The notes: generated by a model from the letters alone, not told the origin. Numbered from the stretch's first letter, positions 50,488 through 60,061 are shown. The stretch: DNA of 64,000 nucleotides from Bacillus sp. UNC438CL73TsuS30 (GCF_000482325.1 NZ_KI535295.1:855060-919059); one strand, 5' to 3'. A program made the numbers and translations.

Positions 50488-50808
50488 TTACCCTTTCCCT
50501 TCGCTAATGGTGCGAAAGATTTGTGTATACATACTTCCTTGAACAACATTTTCTAAAAAAAACTCACTGATTAATTTTAAGTATTCCTCATCGTAAAACA
50601 TTTTTTTGTTCTGTAATTCCATTTCTGCCAGTCCCTCATAAGTGGAAAAAAAGGAATACGTATGATCTTTTCCTGAAATCGGTGTTAAGATTTCTATTTT
50701 ATGATTATAATTTTCGTTCCTAAATTTTTTAATTTCTTTCAAATTTTCAATGGCTTCTTTAAATTTGTCTTGTTTAATTTCAAACGTTTGGTAAACAAAC
50801 ACAGACAT
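50488..50808 (-). CDS. small dimeric alpha/beta-barrel (NIPSNAP/ABM-like) protein
   Basis: A 106-residue soluble protein with a ferredoxin-like beta-alpha-beta pattern (MSVFVYQTFEIKQDKFKEAI, then KIEILTPISGKDHTYSFF). It looks like a dimeric alpha/beta-barrel, as in NIPSNAP or antibiotic-biosynthesis-monooxygenase proteins. No catalytic residues can be assigned by eye. A GGGGG ribosome site precedes the ATG. It stands alone, 130 bases from the deacetylase gene. Function unknown. Confidence 0.65.
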   Translation of the reverse strand: MSVFVYQTFEIKQDKFKEAIENLKEIKKFRNENYNHKIEILTPISGKDHTYSFFSTYEGLAEMELQNKKMFYDEEYLKLISEFFLENVVQGSMYTQIFRTISEGKG

Positions 50809-51012
50809 TGTTTAACCCCCTAGAAAATGATGAACAGACATAAGTTTAACGTTTCCAAAACCCTTTTTAATATGCGGTAGAAAAATTTTGTATTTTCATT
50901 TGTGACATGGTAAACAATACACCTAATCTAATAGAAATTCATAGGAGGATTAATTGTTCACTATCTTCCTGGAGAAATTCAGGAAAACACATTAGTAGGA
51001 CGGTGAATATAA

Positions 51013-52338
51013 TTGGATACTTACTTATTGTTGATGACAGTCATCTCGATTCTCATTGTCGTGATCGGAGTATCAGTTTTTAAGTTGCATGCATTTATTA
51101 GTTTACTTGTAGCCAGTATGTTTTTAGCACTAGTAGCGGGAGTGCCGCTTGATAAAATTGTTGCAGCTTATGAGACAGGAGTCGGTGGTGTTTTAGGACA
51201 CTTAATTGGGATCCTTGCCTTAGGAACCATATTGGGTAAAATGATGGCCGACACAGGTGCAGGGACACAAATAGCAGAGTTTTTTATTCGAGCTTTTGGA
51301 GTTAAGAACCTACCATGGGCGATGTTACTATCTGGTTTTATTATCGGTATTCCCGTATTTTTTGAAGTAGGAATTTTAATTTTATTACCATTAGTCATTT
51401 CCATTTGGAAAACATCAAAGCAAAATATTTTACTAATCGCACTGCCTTGTATTACAGGTTTATCAATTGTTCACGGCCTTGTGCCGCCGCACCCAGGGGC
51501 ATTAGCAGCCATTAGTATTTATAAAGCTAATCTTGGAAAAGTCTTAATCTATTCCCTTGTTGTTGCGATTATACCGGCAATCCTCGCAGGCCCGGTATTT
51601 GCAAAATGGGTTCATAAACGGGTGATTCCAGAAGGAGAGCCTGAATTAATTAAAATTGAAACCAGGTCCACCTCTTTACCTGGAACGGGGATATCCTTTT
51701 TTATTATCCTCCTCCCGGTTATTTTGATGGTTTTATCGGCTGTAGCACCATATTTGGGATTACCTCCATGGTTAATGAAATTTTTTACCTTTATCGGAAG
51801 TCCGATTATTGCGCTTCTCATTTCCGTTTTTGTGGCTTATTATTTTCTCGGGATGCGCAAGGGAATGGACCGAGGCCTGATTAAGAAATTAACCGAAGAA
51901 TGTCTGCTCCCAATTGGATCGATTGCGCTCATTATTGGTGCGGGTGGGGGATTTAAAGGTATTTTAATTGAGAGTGGGGTAGGGGATACCATTGCTAAAA
52001 TGGCAAATAATTTATCCCTGTCACCATTGGTACTTGCTTTCATCATCGCAGGTTTAATCCGAATTGCTACAGGTTCTGCAACCGTCGCACTCACCACGGC
52101 AGCCGGAATTGTCTCACCGGTCATTCAGCATATGTCGGGGGTTAATCTTGAATTGCTGGTTATTGTGACAGGTGCAGGTTCCTTAATGTTTTCACATGTG
52201 AACGATGCCGGCTTTTGGATGGTAAAAGAGTATTTAGGATTAAGTGTGGTAGAAACCTTTAAAACGTGGACCGTGTTAGAAACGATTCTTTCTTTTGTAG
52301 CGTTTGCTGTAGCAATGATACTAGATACATTCCTTTAG
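51013..52338 (+). CDS. GntP family gluconate:H+ symporter-type permease
   Basis: A 441-residue membrane protein with about 12-14 hydrophobic segments and the GntP pattern: VGVSVFKLHAFISLLVASM-like opening, IPVFFEVGILILLPLV near residue 115, GLSIVHGLVPPHPGALAAI near residue 150 and MFSHVNDAGFWMVKEY near 395. Members import gluconate, idonate, glycerate or related sugar acids. It starts at TTG with AGGACGGTG upstream. No gluconate kinase or GntR gene is adjacent, so substrate choice is open. Confidence 0.9.
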   Translation: MDTYLLLMTVISILIVVIGVSVFKLHAFISLLVASMFLALVAGVPLDKIVAAYETGVGGVLGHLIGILALGTILGKMMADTGAGTQIAEFFIRAFGVKNLPWAMLLSGFIIGIPVFFEVGILILLPLVISIWKTSKQNILLIALPCITGLSIVHGLVPPHPGALAAISIYKANLGKVLIYSLVVAIIPAILAGPVFAKWVHKRVIPEGEPELIKIETRSTSLPGTGISFFIILLPVILMVLSAVAPYLGLPPWLMKFFTFIGSPIIALLISVFVAYYFLGMRKGMDRGLIKKLTEECLLPIGSIALIIGAGGGFKGILIESGVGDTIAKMANNLSLSPLVLAFIIAGLIRIATGSATVALTTAAGIVSPVIQHMSGVNLELLVIVTGAGSLMFSHVNDAGFWMVKEYLGLSVVETFKTWTVLETILSFVAFAVAMILDTFL

Positions 52339-52380
52339 GCAGTTTTTCACAAGAAATGGAAAATAAAATAATTTCAGCAA

Positions 52381-52412
52381 AAAACCCTTCGATATTCCAT
52401 CGAAGGGTTTGA
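52381..52412 (+). terminator. intrinsic terminator
   Basis: AAACCCTTCGAT and ATCGAAGGGTTT are perfect 12-bp arms around a 5-base loop; GATTTTT follows. It also lies just after the stop of the convergent minus-strand gene. Confidence 0.9.
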
Positions 52413-52422
52413 TTTTTAATGA

Positions 52423-52629
52423 TTATCTCGTTTCCTCCCAATCTGTATACGTACCGCTGCCTTGACAGCCTGGGCATTCAAAGGAATTGAAATAAGCAAA
52501 TTCATTATAAGGATAAACGGTATAGCCTCTGCCTTGGCAATCAGGACATTTGCCTTGGTCTTTCATGTTGGAGACAAAATTTTGATATTTATTTTCTCTC
52601 CATTGATTATAGGAGTTGAGTAATCCCAT
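52423..52629 (-). CDS. small zinc-finger protein, DnaJ-type CxxCxGxG motifs
   Basis: A 68-residue protein with two CxxCxGxG motifs (CPDCQGRGYTVYPY and CPGCQGSGTYTDW) spaced by about 20 residues, which should form one zinc site like half of a DnaJ cysteine-rich domain (YuiA-like proteins of Bacillus are similar). The N terminus is a short helix. The ATG at 52629 is about 8 bases after TGAGG; a GTG at 52638 overlaps the ribosome site. A chaperone-like or RNA-binding accessory role is possible but not shown. Confidence 0.72.
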   Translation of the reverse strand: MGLLNSYNQWRENKYQNFVSNMKDQGKCPDCQGRGYTVYPYNEFAYFNSFECPGCQGSGTYTDWEETR

Positions 52630-52829
52630 TTCCATCACCTCAGTTTTTCGTTAGTATGAGTAAAAAATGGAATATTTATGCTCGTATTTTTCCTTTAAAA
52701 ACAGAATCCGTTATAATAATTAGATTCCATTGCAGAGAATTTTACTTAATTGCTATAATGATTCATAGCTTAAAAAGTAATTCTCTTATCAATAGTTTAT
52801 GTATTAATGCTCAAGTTTGTGAAATATAA

Positions 52830-52858
52830 TTCGACAAAATTCGGGTGGTGCCAGGCAC
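52830..52858 (+). repeat. truncated REP-like palindrome at a gene start
   Basis: The left arm (TTCGACAAAATTCGGGTGGT) plus GCC-A-GGCAC of the palindrome family at 24912 and 31985 is present, then the sequence stops matching one base before the ATG of the next gene. The right arm is missing. The element supplies the only purine-rich stretch near that ATG (AGG at 52853), so it may have replaced the native ribosome site. Confidence 0.7.
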
Positions 52859-52859
52859 T

Positions 52860-54035
52860 ATGAAAACTATTCTTAGTCTCGCTAAATTATTTGAAGAAAA
52901 AAATATCTCTTATCAATTTGTTGGTCCAACTTCCTTGGCTATACAGGGAATTCAGATGGAAAGTTCGAAATCTATTTTTATTGATGTTCAATGGGATGCG
53001 CTTGAACAGGTTTATGCATTGTTTCTAGATGATTTGCCTTCTGAGATTAATAAAGATGTTAAAAGTGCTTCGTTTACGGTTGGTTACGATGAAAAGAGGG
53101 TACATATTCATTGCGAATATAATACAACTATCCGAACCAACCCTTACCGAATCGCGGTAGACATAGAGGGAGTAATGGTTTGGTGTTTATCATTTTATAC
53201 ATTCTTGTATAACCCCAAAGCTAATCCGGTGCTAGCTGAGAAGGTTCATTCTTATCTCTTAAATAATCAAAAACAAATGACAAAAGCCAATCAGAGGGCA
53301 TGGAATCAAAATAATTACGAAGCATTAATCAATCGCTATGGAGAGCCTGCCAATGCTGCGACAAAAATTAGAGAGAATCCGGAATGGCGTCTCCACCCAT
53401 TTTTAAAATATATGGGGGATCTAAAGGATAAAAAAATCCTTCATTTAATGGGATCGAACGGGGTTAAGGGGGTGGCCCTTTCCTTATTGGGGGCAAATGT
53501 AACGATTGTTGATTTTTCTGCGGAAAATGAACGTTTTGCTAAAGAAGTAGCCCAAGAATCAGGAGTTTCACTAGAGTATGTTGTCTCAGATGTCTTAAAC
53601 CTTTCAAATCTCATTCAAAACGAAGCATATGATATGGTCTTACTGGAATTAGGGGTATTACATTATTTTATTGACTTACATCCGTTATTTTCAACCATTT
53701 ATTCTAAGCTTTCTAAAGGTGGAATCTTTATTCTTCATGAATTTCATCCCATCTCCACAAAGCTCATTACTTCAAGCGGGAAGAAACATAAAGTGACGGG
53801 GAATTATTTTGATCCGTCATTAGAAGAAGTCAATGTCGCTTTTTCGAAGCATATGGGTTCCGAACACCATACGGAGCTTTCGAAGTCATTACAGCGAAAA
53901 TGGACCTTAGGGGAAGTGATAACAGCTGTAGGGCAAAACGGCCTCCGAATAACAGTGTTAGAAGAAGAACCTAATCATAAAGTCCATGATATTGGCTTAC
54001 CGAAAACGTACACATTGGTAGCAGGCAAACCTTAA
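52860..54035 (+). CDS. nucleotidyltransferase-like/SAM-methyltransferase fusion protein
   Basis: A 391-residue cytosolic protein. Residues about 1-110 look like a nucleotidyltransferase-fold domain (FVGPTSLAIQGI, then SKSIFIDVQWDALEQ and a later IAVDIEGV), though the expected catalytic Asp pair is not certain. Residues about 170-390 are a class I SAM methyltransferase (KKILHLMGSNGVKGVALSLLGANVTIVDFS, YDMVLLELGVLHYF, KGGIFILHEFHP). It is monocistronic with a strong terminator. The ATG at 52860 directly abuts the truncated palindromic repeat; GTG at 52845 lies inside the repeat and is less likely. Substrate unknown. Confidence 0.78.
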   Translation: MKTILSLAKLFEEKNISYQFVGPTSLAIQGIQMESSKSIFIDVQWDALEQVYALFLDDLPSEINKDVKSASFTVGYDEKRVHIHCEYNTTIRTNPYRIAVDIEGVMVWCLSFYTFLYNPKANPVLAEKVHSYLLNNQKQMTKANQRAWNQNNYEALINRYGEPANAATKIRENPEWRLHPFLKYMGDLKDKKILHLMGSNGVKGVALSLLGANVTIVDFSAENERFAKEVAQESGVSLEYVVSDVLNLSNLIQNEAYDMVLLELGVLHYFIDLHPLFSTIYSKLSKGGIFILHEFHPISTKLITSSGKKHKVTGNYFDPSLEEVNVAFSKHMGSEHHTELSKSLQRKWTLGEVITAVGQNGLRITVLEEEPNHKVHDIGLPKTYTLVAGKP

Positions 54036-54042
54036 TACAAAA

Positions 54043-54074
54043 AGGCGGTGTGCAATAAAATTTTGCACACCGTC
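54043..54074. terminator. intrinsic terminator
   Basis: GGCGGTGTGCAA and TTGCACACCGTC pair over 12 bases with one mismatch, followed by CATTTTTATT. It also serves the convergent rocR-like gene. Confidence 0.85.
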
Positions 54075-54080
54075 TCATTT

Positions 54081-55490
54081 TTATTCGATTTTCAGTTTCT
54101 TCATTCGATACTGCAGACTTTGTCGGCTTAACCCAAGTAATTTTGCTGTTCTGGAGATATTATCATCATTCTTTTTCAAAACATGTTCGATATAAGACTT
54201 TTCAAATAGCTCCATCTGTTCCTTCAATGGAACAGCAACTTCCTCATTGCGGTTAATAAAGGTTTCAACGGAGGAAATTGGAATCATCCGTTCTTTTAAC
54301 TGCATTTTATTCCGATATTGATAGGGAAGATGAATATAGCGGATCAATTCCTCATCCATCATATTGTTCATCGCCGCTTCAATCACATGTTCAAGCTCAC
54401 GAACATTCCCAAACCAGTCATATTCAAGAAAGGATTCTTGCACCTCTTCGTGCAATCCTTGTACATTCATATGGAATCGTTTATTATATTTTTGAATAAA
54501 ATGCCCGACGAGTAATGGAATATCATCTTTCCGTTCCCTTAGTGGCGGGATAAAAACGGTTACGACCCCAAGCCTGTAATAAAGGTCCTTACGCATATGA
54601 TTATTGGCAACCGCATCAATTGGATCTTCGTTAATATTGGCGATGACACGGACATCCACTGGAGTATCCTTTGTATCCCCAATCCTTCTTATTGTTTTTT
54701 CCTGAAGGACGCGCAATAATTTTGCTTGCAGATTCATATTTAATGAATTAATTTCATCCAGTAGTAAAGTTCCGCCATTTGCTTGTTCAAAAAGTCCTGG
54801 GGTATCCATTGCACCTGTAAACGCCCCGCGCTTTGTCCCAAAAAGCAAACTTTCGATTAAATTATCAGGCAGAGCCGCACAGTTCTGGGAAATGAATGGA
54901 CCTGATAAGCGGTTACTGCCGTTATGGATGCTTTGAGCAAAAAGCTCTTTCCCTGTTCCAGTTTCACCGACAATTAACACATAGGAAGAGGTACGCGTTG
55001 CCCGCTTTGCGCTTTCAATGACCTCTCTGATTGCGGGACTTTCCCCAATAATACTATCAAAGGTAAAACTTGGTGCGCCCTTTCCATTCATATTTCCCTT
55101 CATGAGGCGCTCAAGCTTTGTGATATCATTTGCAATTTCGACTGCACCTTGAATATCTCCGTCGGTATAAATTGGAATCGTGTTATTGATGGTTGAAATT
55201 TCTCGTCCCTTATTATTAAAGTAGGTTTGTTTTACATTTTTCGTTTCTTTACCTTCTTGTAAAGCTTTTACGAGTGTACTAGATTGATTATCCTTGAACC
55301 TGAAAACATCTAATAGATTTTTATGAATAACGTCTTGGATATCCATCGATTCCATTTGCATCATTTTTTTGTTATAGATAATGGTTTTTCCCGAACCGTC
55401 CACGGCATGAACACCAACATCCACTTCATCTAAAATCCGTTTGTACATCTGATTTACATATTCTAAGTATTCAATAGATTTTTTCTCCAT
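54081..55490 (-). CDS. rocR: sigma-54-dependent activator, RocR-like
   Basis: A 469-residue enhancer-binding protein. Residues about 10-120 are a PAS sensor domain (ILDEVDVGVHAVDGSGKTIIYN). Residues about 150-385 form the AAA+ domain with Walker A GETGTGKE, the sigma-54-contacting GAFTGA loop and Walker B GGTLLLDEINSL. The C terminus is a Fis-type helix-turn-helix (NISRTAKLLGLSRQSLQYRM). The second ATG (55490) is about 7 bases from AAGGGGA and preferred over 55496. It is divergent from rocD, with palindromic sites between, and in B. subtilis the homolog activates arginine and ornithine catabolism. Confidence 0.88.
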   Translation of the reverse strand: MEKKSIEYLEYVNQMYKRILDEVDVGVHAVDGSGKTIIYNKKMMQMESMDIQDVIHKNLLDVFRFKDNQSSTLVKALQEGKETKNVKQTYFNNKGREISTINNTIPIYTDGDIQGAVEIANDITKLERLMKGNMNGKGAPSFTFDSIIGESPAIREVIESAKRATRTSSYVLIVGETGTGKELFAQSIHNGSNRLSGPFISQNCAALPDNLIESLLFGTKRGAFTGAMDTPGLFEQANGGTLLLDEINSLNMNLQAKLLRVLQEKTIRRIGDTKDTPVDVRVIANINEDPIDAVANNHMRKDLYYRLGVVTVFIPPLRERKDDIPLLVGHFIQKYNKRFHMNVQGLHEEVQESFLEYDWFGNVRELEHVIEAAMNNMMDEELIRYIHLPYQYRNKMQLKERMIPISSVETFINRNEEVAVPLKEQMELFEKSYIEHVLKKNDDNISRTAKLLGLSRQSLQYRMKKLKIE

Positions 55491-55546
55491 ATTCATTCCC
55501 CTTGCTACTTTCACTATGATTCTATATTAACGGAAAAACGTGCGAT

Positions 55547-55565
55547 ACGCAAAATATTTTTGCGT
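55547..55565. promoter_or_regulatory. RocR-type upstream activating site
   Basis: ACGCAAAA-TAT-TTTTGCGT is a perfect 8+3+8 palindrome, 83 bases upstream of the -24 element. A half copy ACGCAAAA recurs at 55589-55596. The position, between divergent rocR and rocD, fits an enhancer for the sigma-54 promoter. Confidence 0.82.
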
Positions 55566-55647
55566 TTAAGTGATTAAAAAAACAATATACGCAAAATAAT
55601 ATGGCACTCAAAAAGCTGAAACCCTTTCCAAACTGCAAAAATACAAG

Positions 55648-55665
55648 TTGGCACGAAACTTGCAT
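55648..55665 (+). promoter_or_regulatory. sigma-54 (SigL) promoter of rocD
   Basis: TTGGCAC-GAAAC-TTGCAT matches the -24/-12 consensus completely, with GG at 55650 and GC at 55662. Confidence 0.93.
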
Positions 55666-55703
55666 ATTAGTTTAATGCAACGAAATGAAAGGGGAAATAT
55701 AAC

Positions 55704-56912
55704 ATGACAGTAGCTACAACACAAAAATCATCTAACATTATTGAGCAAACACAAAAATATGGTGCTAATAACTACCATCCACTGCCAATCGTTATTGCGA
55801 AGGCTGAAGGAGTTTGGGTAGAAAACCCAGAAGGTATTCGATACATGGATATGCTTAGTGCGTATTCAGCAGTAAACCAAGGACATCGTCATCCAAAAAT
55901 CATTCAAGCATTAAAAGACCAAGCAGACCGTGTAACCCTAACATCACGTGCATTCCACAGTGATCAACTTGGTCCATGGTATGAAAAAGTAAGTAAATTA
56001 ACTGGTAAAGACATGGTATTGCCTATGAACACTGGTGCAGAAGCAGTGGAAACTGCTTTAAAAGCAGCTCGCCGCTGGGGCTACGATGTAAAAGGAATTG
56101 CTGAAAATCAAGCGGAAATTATTGCGTGCATTGGTAACTTCCACGGACGTACAATGGGTGCGGTAAGTATGTCATCTGATGCAGAATATAAGCGCGGATT
56201 CGGGCCAATGCTTCCAGGAATTAAATTAGTTCCATATGGTGACCTTGAAGCATTAACAGCTGCAATTACTCCAAATACAGCTGCATTTATCATCGAACCT
56301 ATCCAGGGGGAAGCAGGAATCATTATTCCACCACAAGGTTTCTTAAAAGCAGCATCTGAATTGTGTAAAGAAAACAATGTATTATTCATTGCAGATGAAA
56401 TTCAAGCAGGTCTTGCACGTACAGGTAAAATGTTTGCTGTAGAATGGGAAGAGGTAACTCCAGACATGTTGATTTTGGGTAAAGCACTTGGAGGCGGAGT
56501 ATTCCCAATCTCTTGTGTGGTTGCAAACTCAGATGTATTAGGTGTATTTAACCCAGGTTCTCACGGATCTACATTCGGTGGAAACCCACTTGCATGTGCT
56601 GTATCCATTGCTGCCTTAGAAGTGCTTGAAGATGAGAAATTATCTGAACGTTCTTTAGAATTAGGTAACTATTTCATTGAAAAATTAAAAACCATCAACA
56701 ATCCAATGATTAAAGAAGTTCGAGGAAGAGGATTATTTATCGGGGTTGAATTAACGGTAGAGGCGCGGGCCTATTGCGAACAATTGAAAGAAGAAGGTCT
56801 CCTTTGTAAGGAAACACATGATACAGTAATTCGATTTGCACCACCGCTTATTATTTCTAAAGAAGAAATCGATTGGGCATTTGAAAAAATTGAAAAAGTA
56901 TTATCTAAATAA
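55704..56912 (+). CDS. rocD: ornithine aminotransferase
   Basis: A 402-residue PLP-dependent class III aminotransferase that converts ornithine and 2-oxoglutarate to glutamate semialdehyde and glutamate. Visible motifs are [32 protein letters not shown], the cofactor Asp in [14 protein letters not shown] and the Schiff-base Lys260 in ILGKALGGG. It lies directly behind a sigma-54 promoter and is followed after 46 bases by a glutamate dehydrogenase gene without an intervening terminator. The two form a catabolic operon. Length and motifs match RocD. Confidence 0.94.
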   Translation: MTVATTQKSSNIIEQTQKYGANNYHPLPIVIAKAEGVWVENPEGIRYMDMLSAYSAVNQGHRHPKIIQALKDQADRVTLTSRAFHSDQLGPWYEKVSKLTGKDMVLPMNTGAEAVETALKAARRWGYDVKGIAENQAEIIACIGNFHGRTMGAVSMSSDAEYKRGFGPMLPGIKLVPYGDLEALTAAITPNTAAFIIEPIQGEAGIIIPPQGFLKAASELCKENNVLFIADEIQAGLARTGKMFAVEWEEVTPDMLILGKALGGGVFPISCVVANSDVLGVFNPGSHGSTFGGNPLACAVSIAALEVLEDEKLSERSLELGNYFIEKLKTINNPMIKEVRGRGLFIGVELTVEARAYCEQLKEEGLLCKETHDTVIRFAPPLIISKEEIDWAFEKIEKVLSK

Positions 56913-56958
56913 TTTTATTTGTTAAACCAATACCATTACATTTATAGAGGTGTCAATC

Positions 56959-58251
56959 ATGACCGCAAATACTGTGATAGATCAAATGACAAAAGAACAA
57001 CAACAAGAAGAAGAATCATTAAATTTGTTCTACTCCACACAAACAGTGATTCAAAAAGCACTTTCAAAATTAGGATATACAAACGAAATGTTCGAGTTAT
57101 TAAAAGAGCCAATTCGTTTACTAACTGTGCGCATACCAGTAAGAATGGATGATGGAACTGTTCAAATTTTTACTGGTTACCGCTCCCAGCACAATGATGC
57201 AGTGGGTCCAACCAAAGGCGGCGTGCGTTTCCACCCAGAGGTAAATGAAGAAGAAGTAAAAGCCCTGTCAATTTGGATGAGTTTAAAATGTGGAATCACC
57301 AACCTTCCATATGGAGGAGGTAAAGGCGGTATTATCTGTGATCCGAAAAAAATGTCATTCAGAGAGCTTGAACGCTTAAGCCGCGGCTATGTGCGTGCAA
57401 TCAGCCAGATTGTAGGACCAACAAAAGATATTCCAGCACCAGATGTTTATACAAACTCACAAATCATGGCTTGGATGATGGATGAATACAGTCGCTTACG
57501 CGAGTTTGACTCACCAGGATTTATCACAGGTAAACCATTAGTGCTTGGTGGTTCACAAGGACGCGAAACTGCAACGGCAGCAGGCGTTACAATGTGTGTC
57601 AAAGAGGCAGTTAAGAAAAAAGGTATGGCTCTTGAAGGTGCACGTGTTGTTATTCAGGGGTTCGGAAACGCCGGAAGCTTCCTTGCAAAATTCATGCATG
57701 ATGCAGGTGCAAAAGTTGTTGGTGTTTCGGATGTGTATGGCGCTATATATGATGAAAATGGTCTTGATATTAATGATCTGTTAGATCGTAGAGATAGTTT
57801 CGGAACATTCTCTCAACTATTTAAAAATACGATTACAAATGAAGAATTACTTGAATCAGATTGCGATATTCTTATCCCTGCTGCAATTTCAAATCAAATT
57901 ACTGGCCACAATGCAGATAAAATTAAAGCTTCGATTATTGTAGAAGCAGCGAACGGACCAACTACACTTGAAGCAACAAAAATTTTAACTGAACGTGGCA
58001 TTCTCCTTGTTCCAGATATTCTTGCAAGTGCTGGTGGTGTAACTGTATCTTATTTCGAATGGGTACAAAATAACCAAGGATATTATTGGTCAGAAGAAGA
58101 AGTTGAAGAGAAGCTAGAAAAAGTAATGGTCGAATCGTTTGAAAATATTTACCAAGCTGCTCAAACTCATCAGGTAGATATGAGATTAGCTGCATATATG
58201 GTAGGAATTCGAAAAGTAGCAGAAGCATCACGCTTCCGTGGCTGGGTGTAA
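56959..58251 (+). CDS. rocG: NAD-specific glutamate dehydrogenase
   Basis: A 430-residue catabolic glutamate dehydrogenase (RocG/GudB group). The substrate domain has GPTKGGVRFHPEV, LKCGITNLPYGGGKGG with the catalytic Lys, and PAPDVYTNSQIMAW. The NAD domain has VIQGFGNAGSFLAKFM. The ATG at 56959 follows GAGGTG by 6 bases. It cotranscribes with rocD, so ornithine nitrogen flows to glutamate and then to 2-oxoglutarate plus ammonia. From sequence alone I cannot separate rocG from gudB orthology; the operon context favours rocG. Confidence 0.92.
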   Translation: MTANTVIDQMTKEQQQEEESLNLFYSTQTVIQKALSKLGYTNEMFELLKEPIRLLTVRIPVRMDDGTVQIFTGYRSQHNDAVGPTKGGVRFHPEVNEEEVKALSIWMSLKCGITNLPYGGGKGGIICDPKKMSFRELERLSRGYVRAISQIVGPTKDIPAPDVYTNSQIMAWMMDEYSRLREFDSPGFITGKPLVLGGSQGRETATAAGVTMCVKEAVKKKGMALEGARVVIQGFGNAGSFLAKFMHDAGAKVVGVSDVYGAIYDENGLDINDLLDRRDSFGTFSQLFKNTITNEELLESDCDILIPAAISNQITGHNADKIKASIIVEAANGPTTLEATKILTERGILLVPDILASAGGVTVSYFEWVQNNQGYYWSEEEVEEKLEKVMVESFENIYQAAQTHQVDMRLAAYMVGIRKVAEASRFRGWV

Positions 58252-58287
58252 GAGAACGATTTAACAATGGTTGTGTAAAAATATATA

Positions 58288-58325
58288 ATGCTCTTTCCTT
58301 TTGTTTGGAAGGAGCATTTTTTTTG
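58288..58325 (+). terminator. intrinsic terminator after glutamate dehydrogenase
   Basis: AATGCTC-TTTCC and GGAAG-GAGCATT pair with one mismatch, followed by eight T. It separates the permease gene into its own unit. Confidence 0.85.
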
Positions 58326-58332
58326 CAGTATT

Positions 58333-58360
58333 GTGCAAAAATATTTATATAAACGCAAAG
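58333..58360. promoter_or_regulatory. possible RocR sites upstream of the permease
   Basis: GTGCAAAA (58333-58340) and ACGCAAAG (58353-58360) resemble the half-sites at 55547 and 55589 and lie 50-80 bases upstream of a second sigma-54 promoter. The inverted arms are poor. Confidence 0.5.
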
Positions 58361-58409
58361 AAATTTGGCGCATTTTGTCGAAAAAAGTTCATAAATCAAA
58401 CAATTATAG

Positions 58410-58427
58410 TTGGCATGAAAATTGCAT
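58410..58427 (+). promoter_or_regulatory. sigma-54 (SigL) promoter of the amino acid permease
   Basis: TTGGCAT-GAAAA-TTGCAT: -24 GG and -12 GC with the required spacing; one deviation (T for C in GGCAC). The start codon is 185 bases downstream. Confidence 0.88.
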
Positions 58428-58518
58428 GTTTAAAGGAGAAATAGTGATAAATTAACAAGAATTGGCTCTTGCTCATTTTTTCAAATTAGCTTATTCTACT
58501 CATTGCAAGCAGGAACAT

Positions 58519-58532
58519 TGAAAGCGTTCCCT
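58519..58532 (+). promoter_or_regulatory. possible cre site (CcpA)
   Basis: TGAAAGCGTTCCCT agrees with the TGWNANCGNTNWCA pattern except at the last positions. It lies in the untranslated leader of the permease gene, where CcpA could block elongation. It is also the middle of GGAAC...GTTCC. Confidence 0.4.
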
Positions 58533-58612
58533 ATTGCACGGAATTGTCACTATTTTCATTATTTTTACCATATTGTAAGCGAATTCACATCAGGGATGAA
58601 AGGAGAAATTCT

Positions 58613-60052
58613 ATGAATTTTCCAGAAAACAACAATCACGAATTACAACGAACGATGAAGGCAAGACATATTTTCATGATCTCCCTAGGGGGAGTCATCG
58701 GTTCAGGTCTATTCCTTGGATCCGGGTATACCATTAGCCAGGCAGGACCAACCGGTGCGATCCTTTCCTATATCGTAGGCGGATTTATAATGTTCTTAAC
58801 GATGCTCTGCCTTGGAGAACTATCGGTTGCCATGCCAGTTTCCGGTTCGTTTCAAACCTATACCACTAAATTTATTGGTCCTGGAACTGGGTTTGCACTT
58901 GGATGGTTGTATTGGCTAGGCTGGGCAGTAACAGTTGCTTTGGAATTACTATCTGCCGGTCAGATGATGCAAAGATGGTTTGCTGATACACCAGTATGGA
59001 TTTGGAGTGCTGTTTTTGCAATCATTCTATTCGCTCTAAACGCACTTTCCGCACGTGCATTTGCTGAAGCTGAATTCTGGTTTGCGAGCATAAAAATTGC
59101 TGCCATTGTTTTATTTATTGTGTTAGGTGGAGCAGCGATGTTTGGATTAGTCCATATGAAGGGCGGAACACCTGCACCTTTCTTATCAAATTTCACTGCT
59201 CATGGACTTCTACCGCATGGTCTTACTGCTTTACTTATTACCATGATTACGGTTAACTTTTCATTCCAGGGCACCGAACTAATCGGGATTGCCGCAGGAG
59301 AAAGTGAAGAACCCGAGAAAACTATTCCGCAATCAATTAAACAAACAGTTTGGCGTACACTTTTCTTCTTTGTATTAGCGATTTTTGTTGTAGCAGGACT
59401 TATCCCAATGAATAAAGCAGGGGTAGTCGAAAGTCCATTTGTTGTTGTTTTTGATAGCATTGGTATCCCATATGCAGCAGACATTATGAATTTTGTTATT
59501 CTAACTGCATTATTATCAGTTGCAAACTCTGGCCTTTATGCAGCAACTCGGATGTTGTTTGCAATGTCAAAAGAGAAAATGACTAGCCCCGCTCTTACGA
59601 AAGTTTCTAAACGCGGTGTTCCAATTAACGCACTTGTCATAACGATGGTTATTGCATTATTATCTTTATTATCAGGATTTTTTGCTGAAGAAACTGTATT
59701 TTTATGGCTGCTTTCAGTAGCAGGCTTAGGTGCTCAAGTAGGCTGGATCTCTATCACAGCTTCACAAATTGCCTTTCGTAGAAAGTTTATTCGTGAGGGT
59801 GGTAAAGTGGAGGACCTAAAATTCAGAACGCCGCTTTTCCCACTTGTACCAATTGTTGGATTGACATTAAACATTATCGTTCTTGCAAGTTTAGCGTTTG
59901 ATAAGGATCAACGCTTGGCGCTTTACCTGGGCGTTCCGTTTGTCATTGCCTGCTACTTAATTTATCATTTCAAAATTAAGAAGAATCGTGAGCAGGATGG
60001 AACAGGGGAGCAAGAACTTCAATTAAAAGAAAACAAAAAAATGGTTATATAA
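58613..60052 (+). CDS. amino acid permease (RocE/RocC-like)
   Basis: A 479-residue APC-family permease with 12 hydrophobic segments. The N terminus [25 protein letters not shown] (covered at residues 9-33) and the following [16 protein letters not shown] are typical of amino acid:H+ symporters. [15 protein letters not shown] and [15 protein letters not shown] are also present. The sigma-54 promoter and position in the roc cluster make arginine or ornithine the likely substrate. The ATG at 58613 follows AAAGGAG; the frame is open from 58544. Confidence 0.9.
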   Translation: MNFPENNNHELQRTMKARHIFMISLGGVIGSGLFLGSGYTISQAGPTGAILSYIVGGFIMFLTMLCLGELSVAMPVSGSFQTYTTKFIGPGTGFALGWLYWLGWAVTVALELLSAGQMMQRWFADTPVWIWSAVFAIILFALNALSARAFAEAEFWFASIKIAAIVLFIVLGGAAMFGLVHMKGGTPAPFLSNFTAHGLLPHGLTALLITMITVNFSFQGTELIGIAAGESEEPEKTIPQSIKQTVWRTLFFFVLAIFVVAGLIPMNKAGVVESPFVVVFDSIGIPYAADIMNFVILTALLSVANSGLYAATRMLFAMSKEKMTSPALTKVSKRGVPINALVITMVIALLSLLSGFFAEETVFLWLLSVAGLGAQVGWISITASQIAFRRKFIREGGKVEDLKFRTPLFPLVPIVGLTLNIIVLASLAFDKDQRLALYLGVPFVIACYLIYHFKIKKNREQDGTGEQELQLKENKKMVI

Positions 60053-60061
60053 AATTACTCT

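Noticed and set aside
57962..58399. 145-residue minus-strand ORF over the glutamate dehydrogenase 3' end
   Set aside because: It lies antisense to strongly coding sequence and covers a terminator and promoter region; no ribosome site; composition is typical of a shadow frame.
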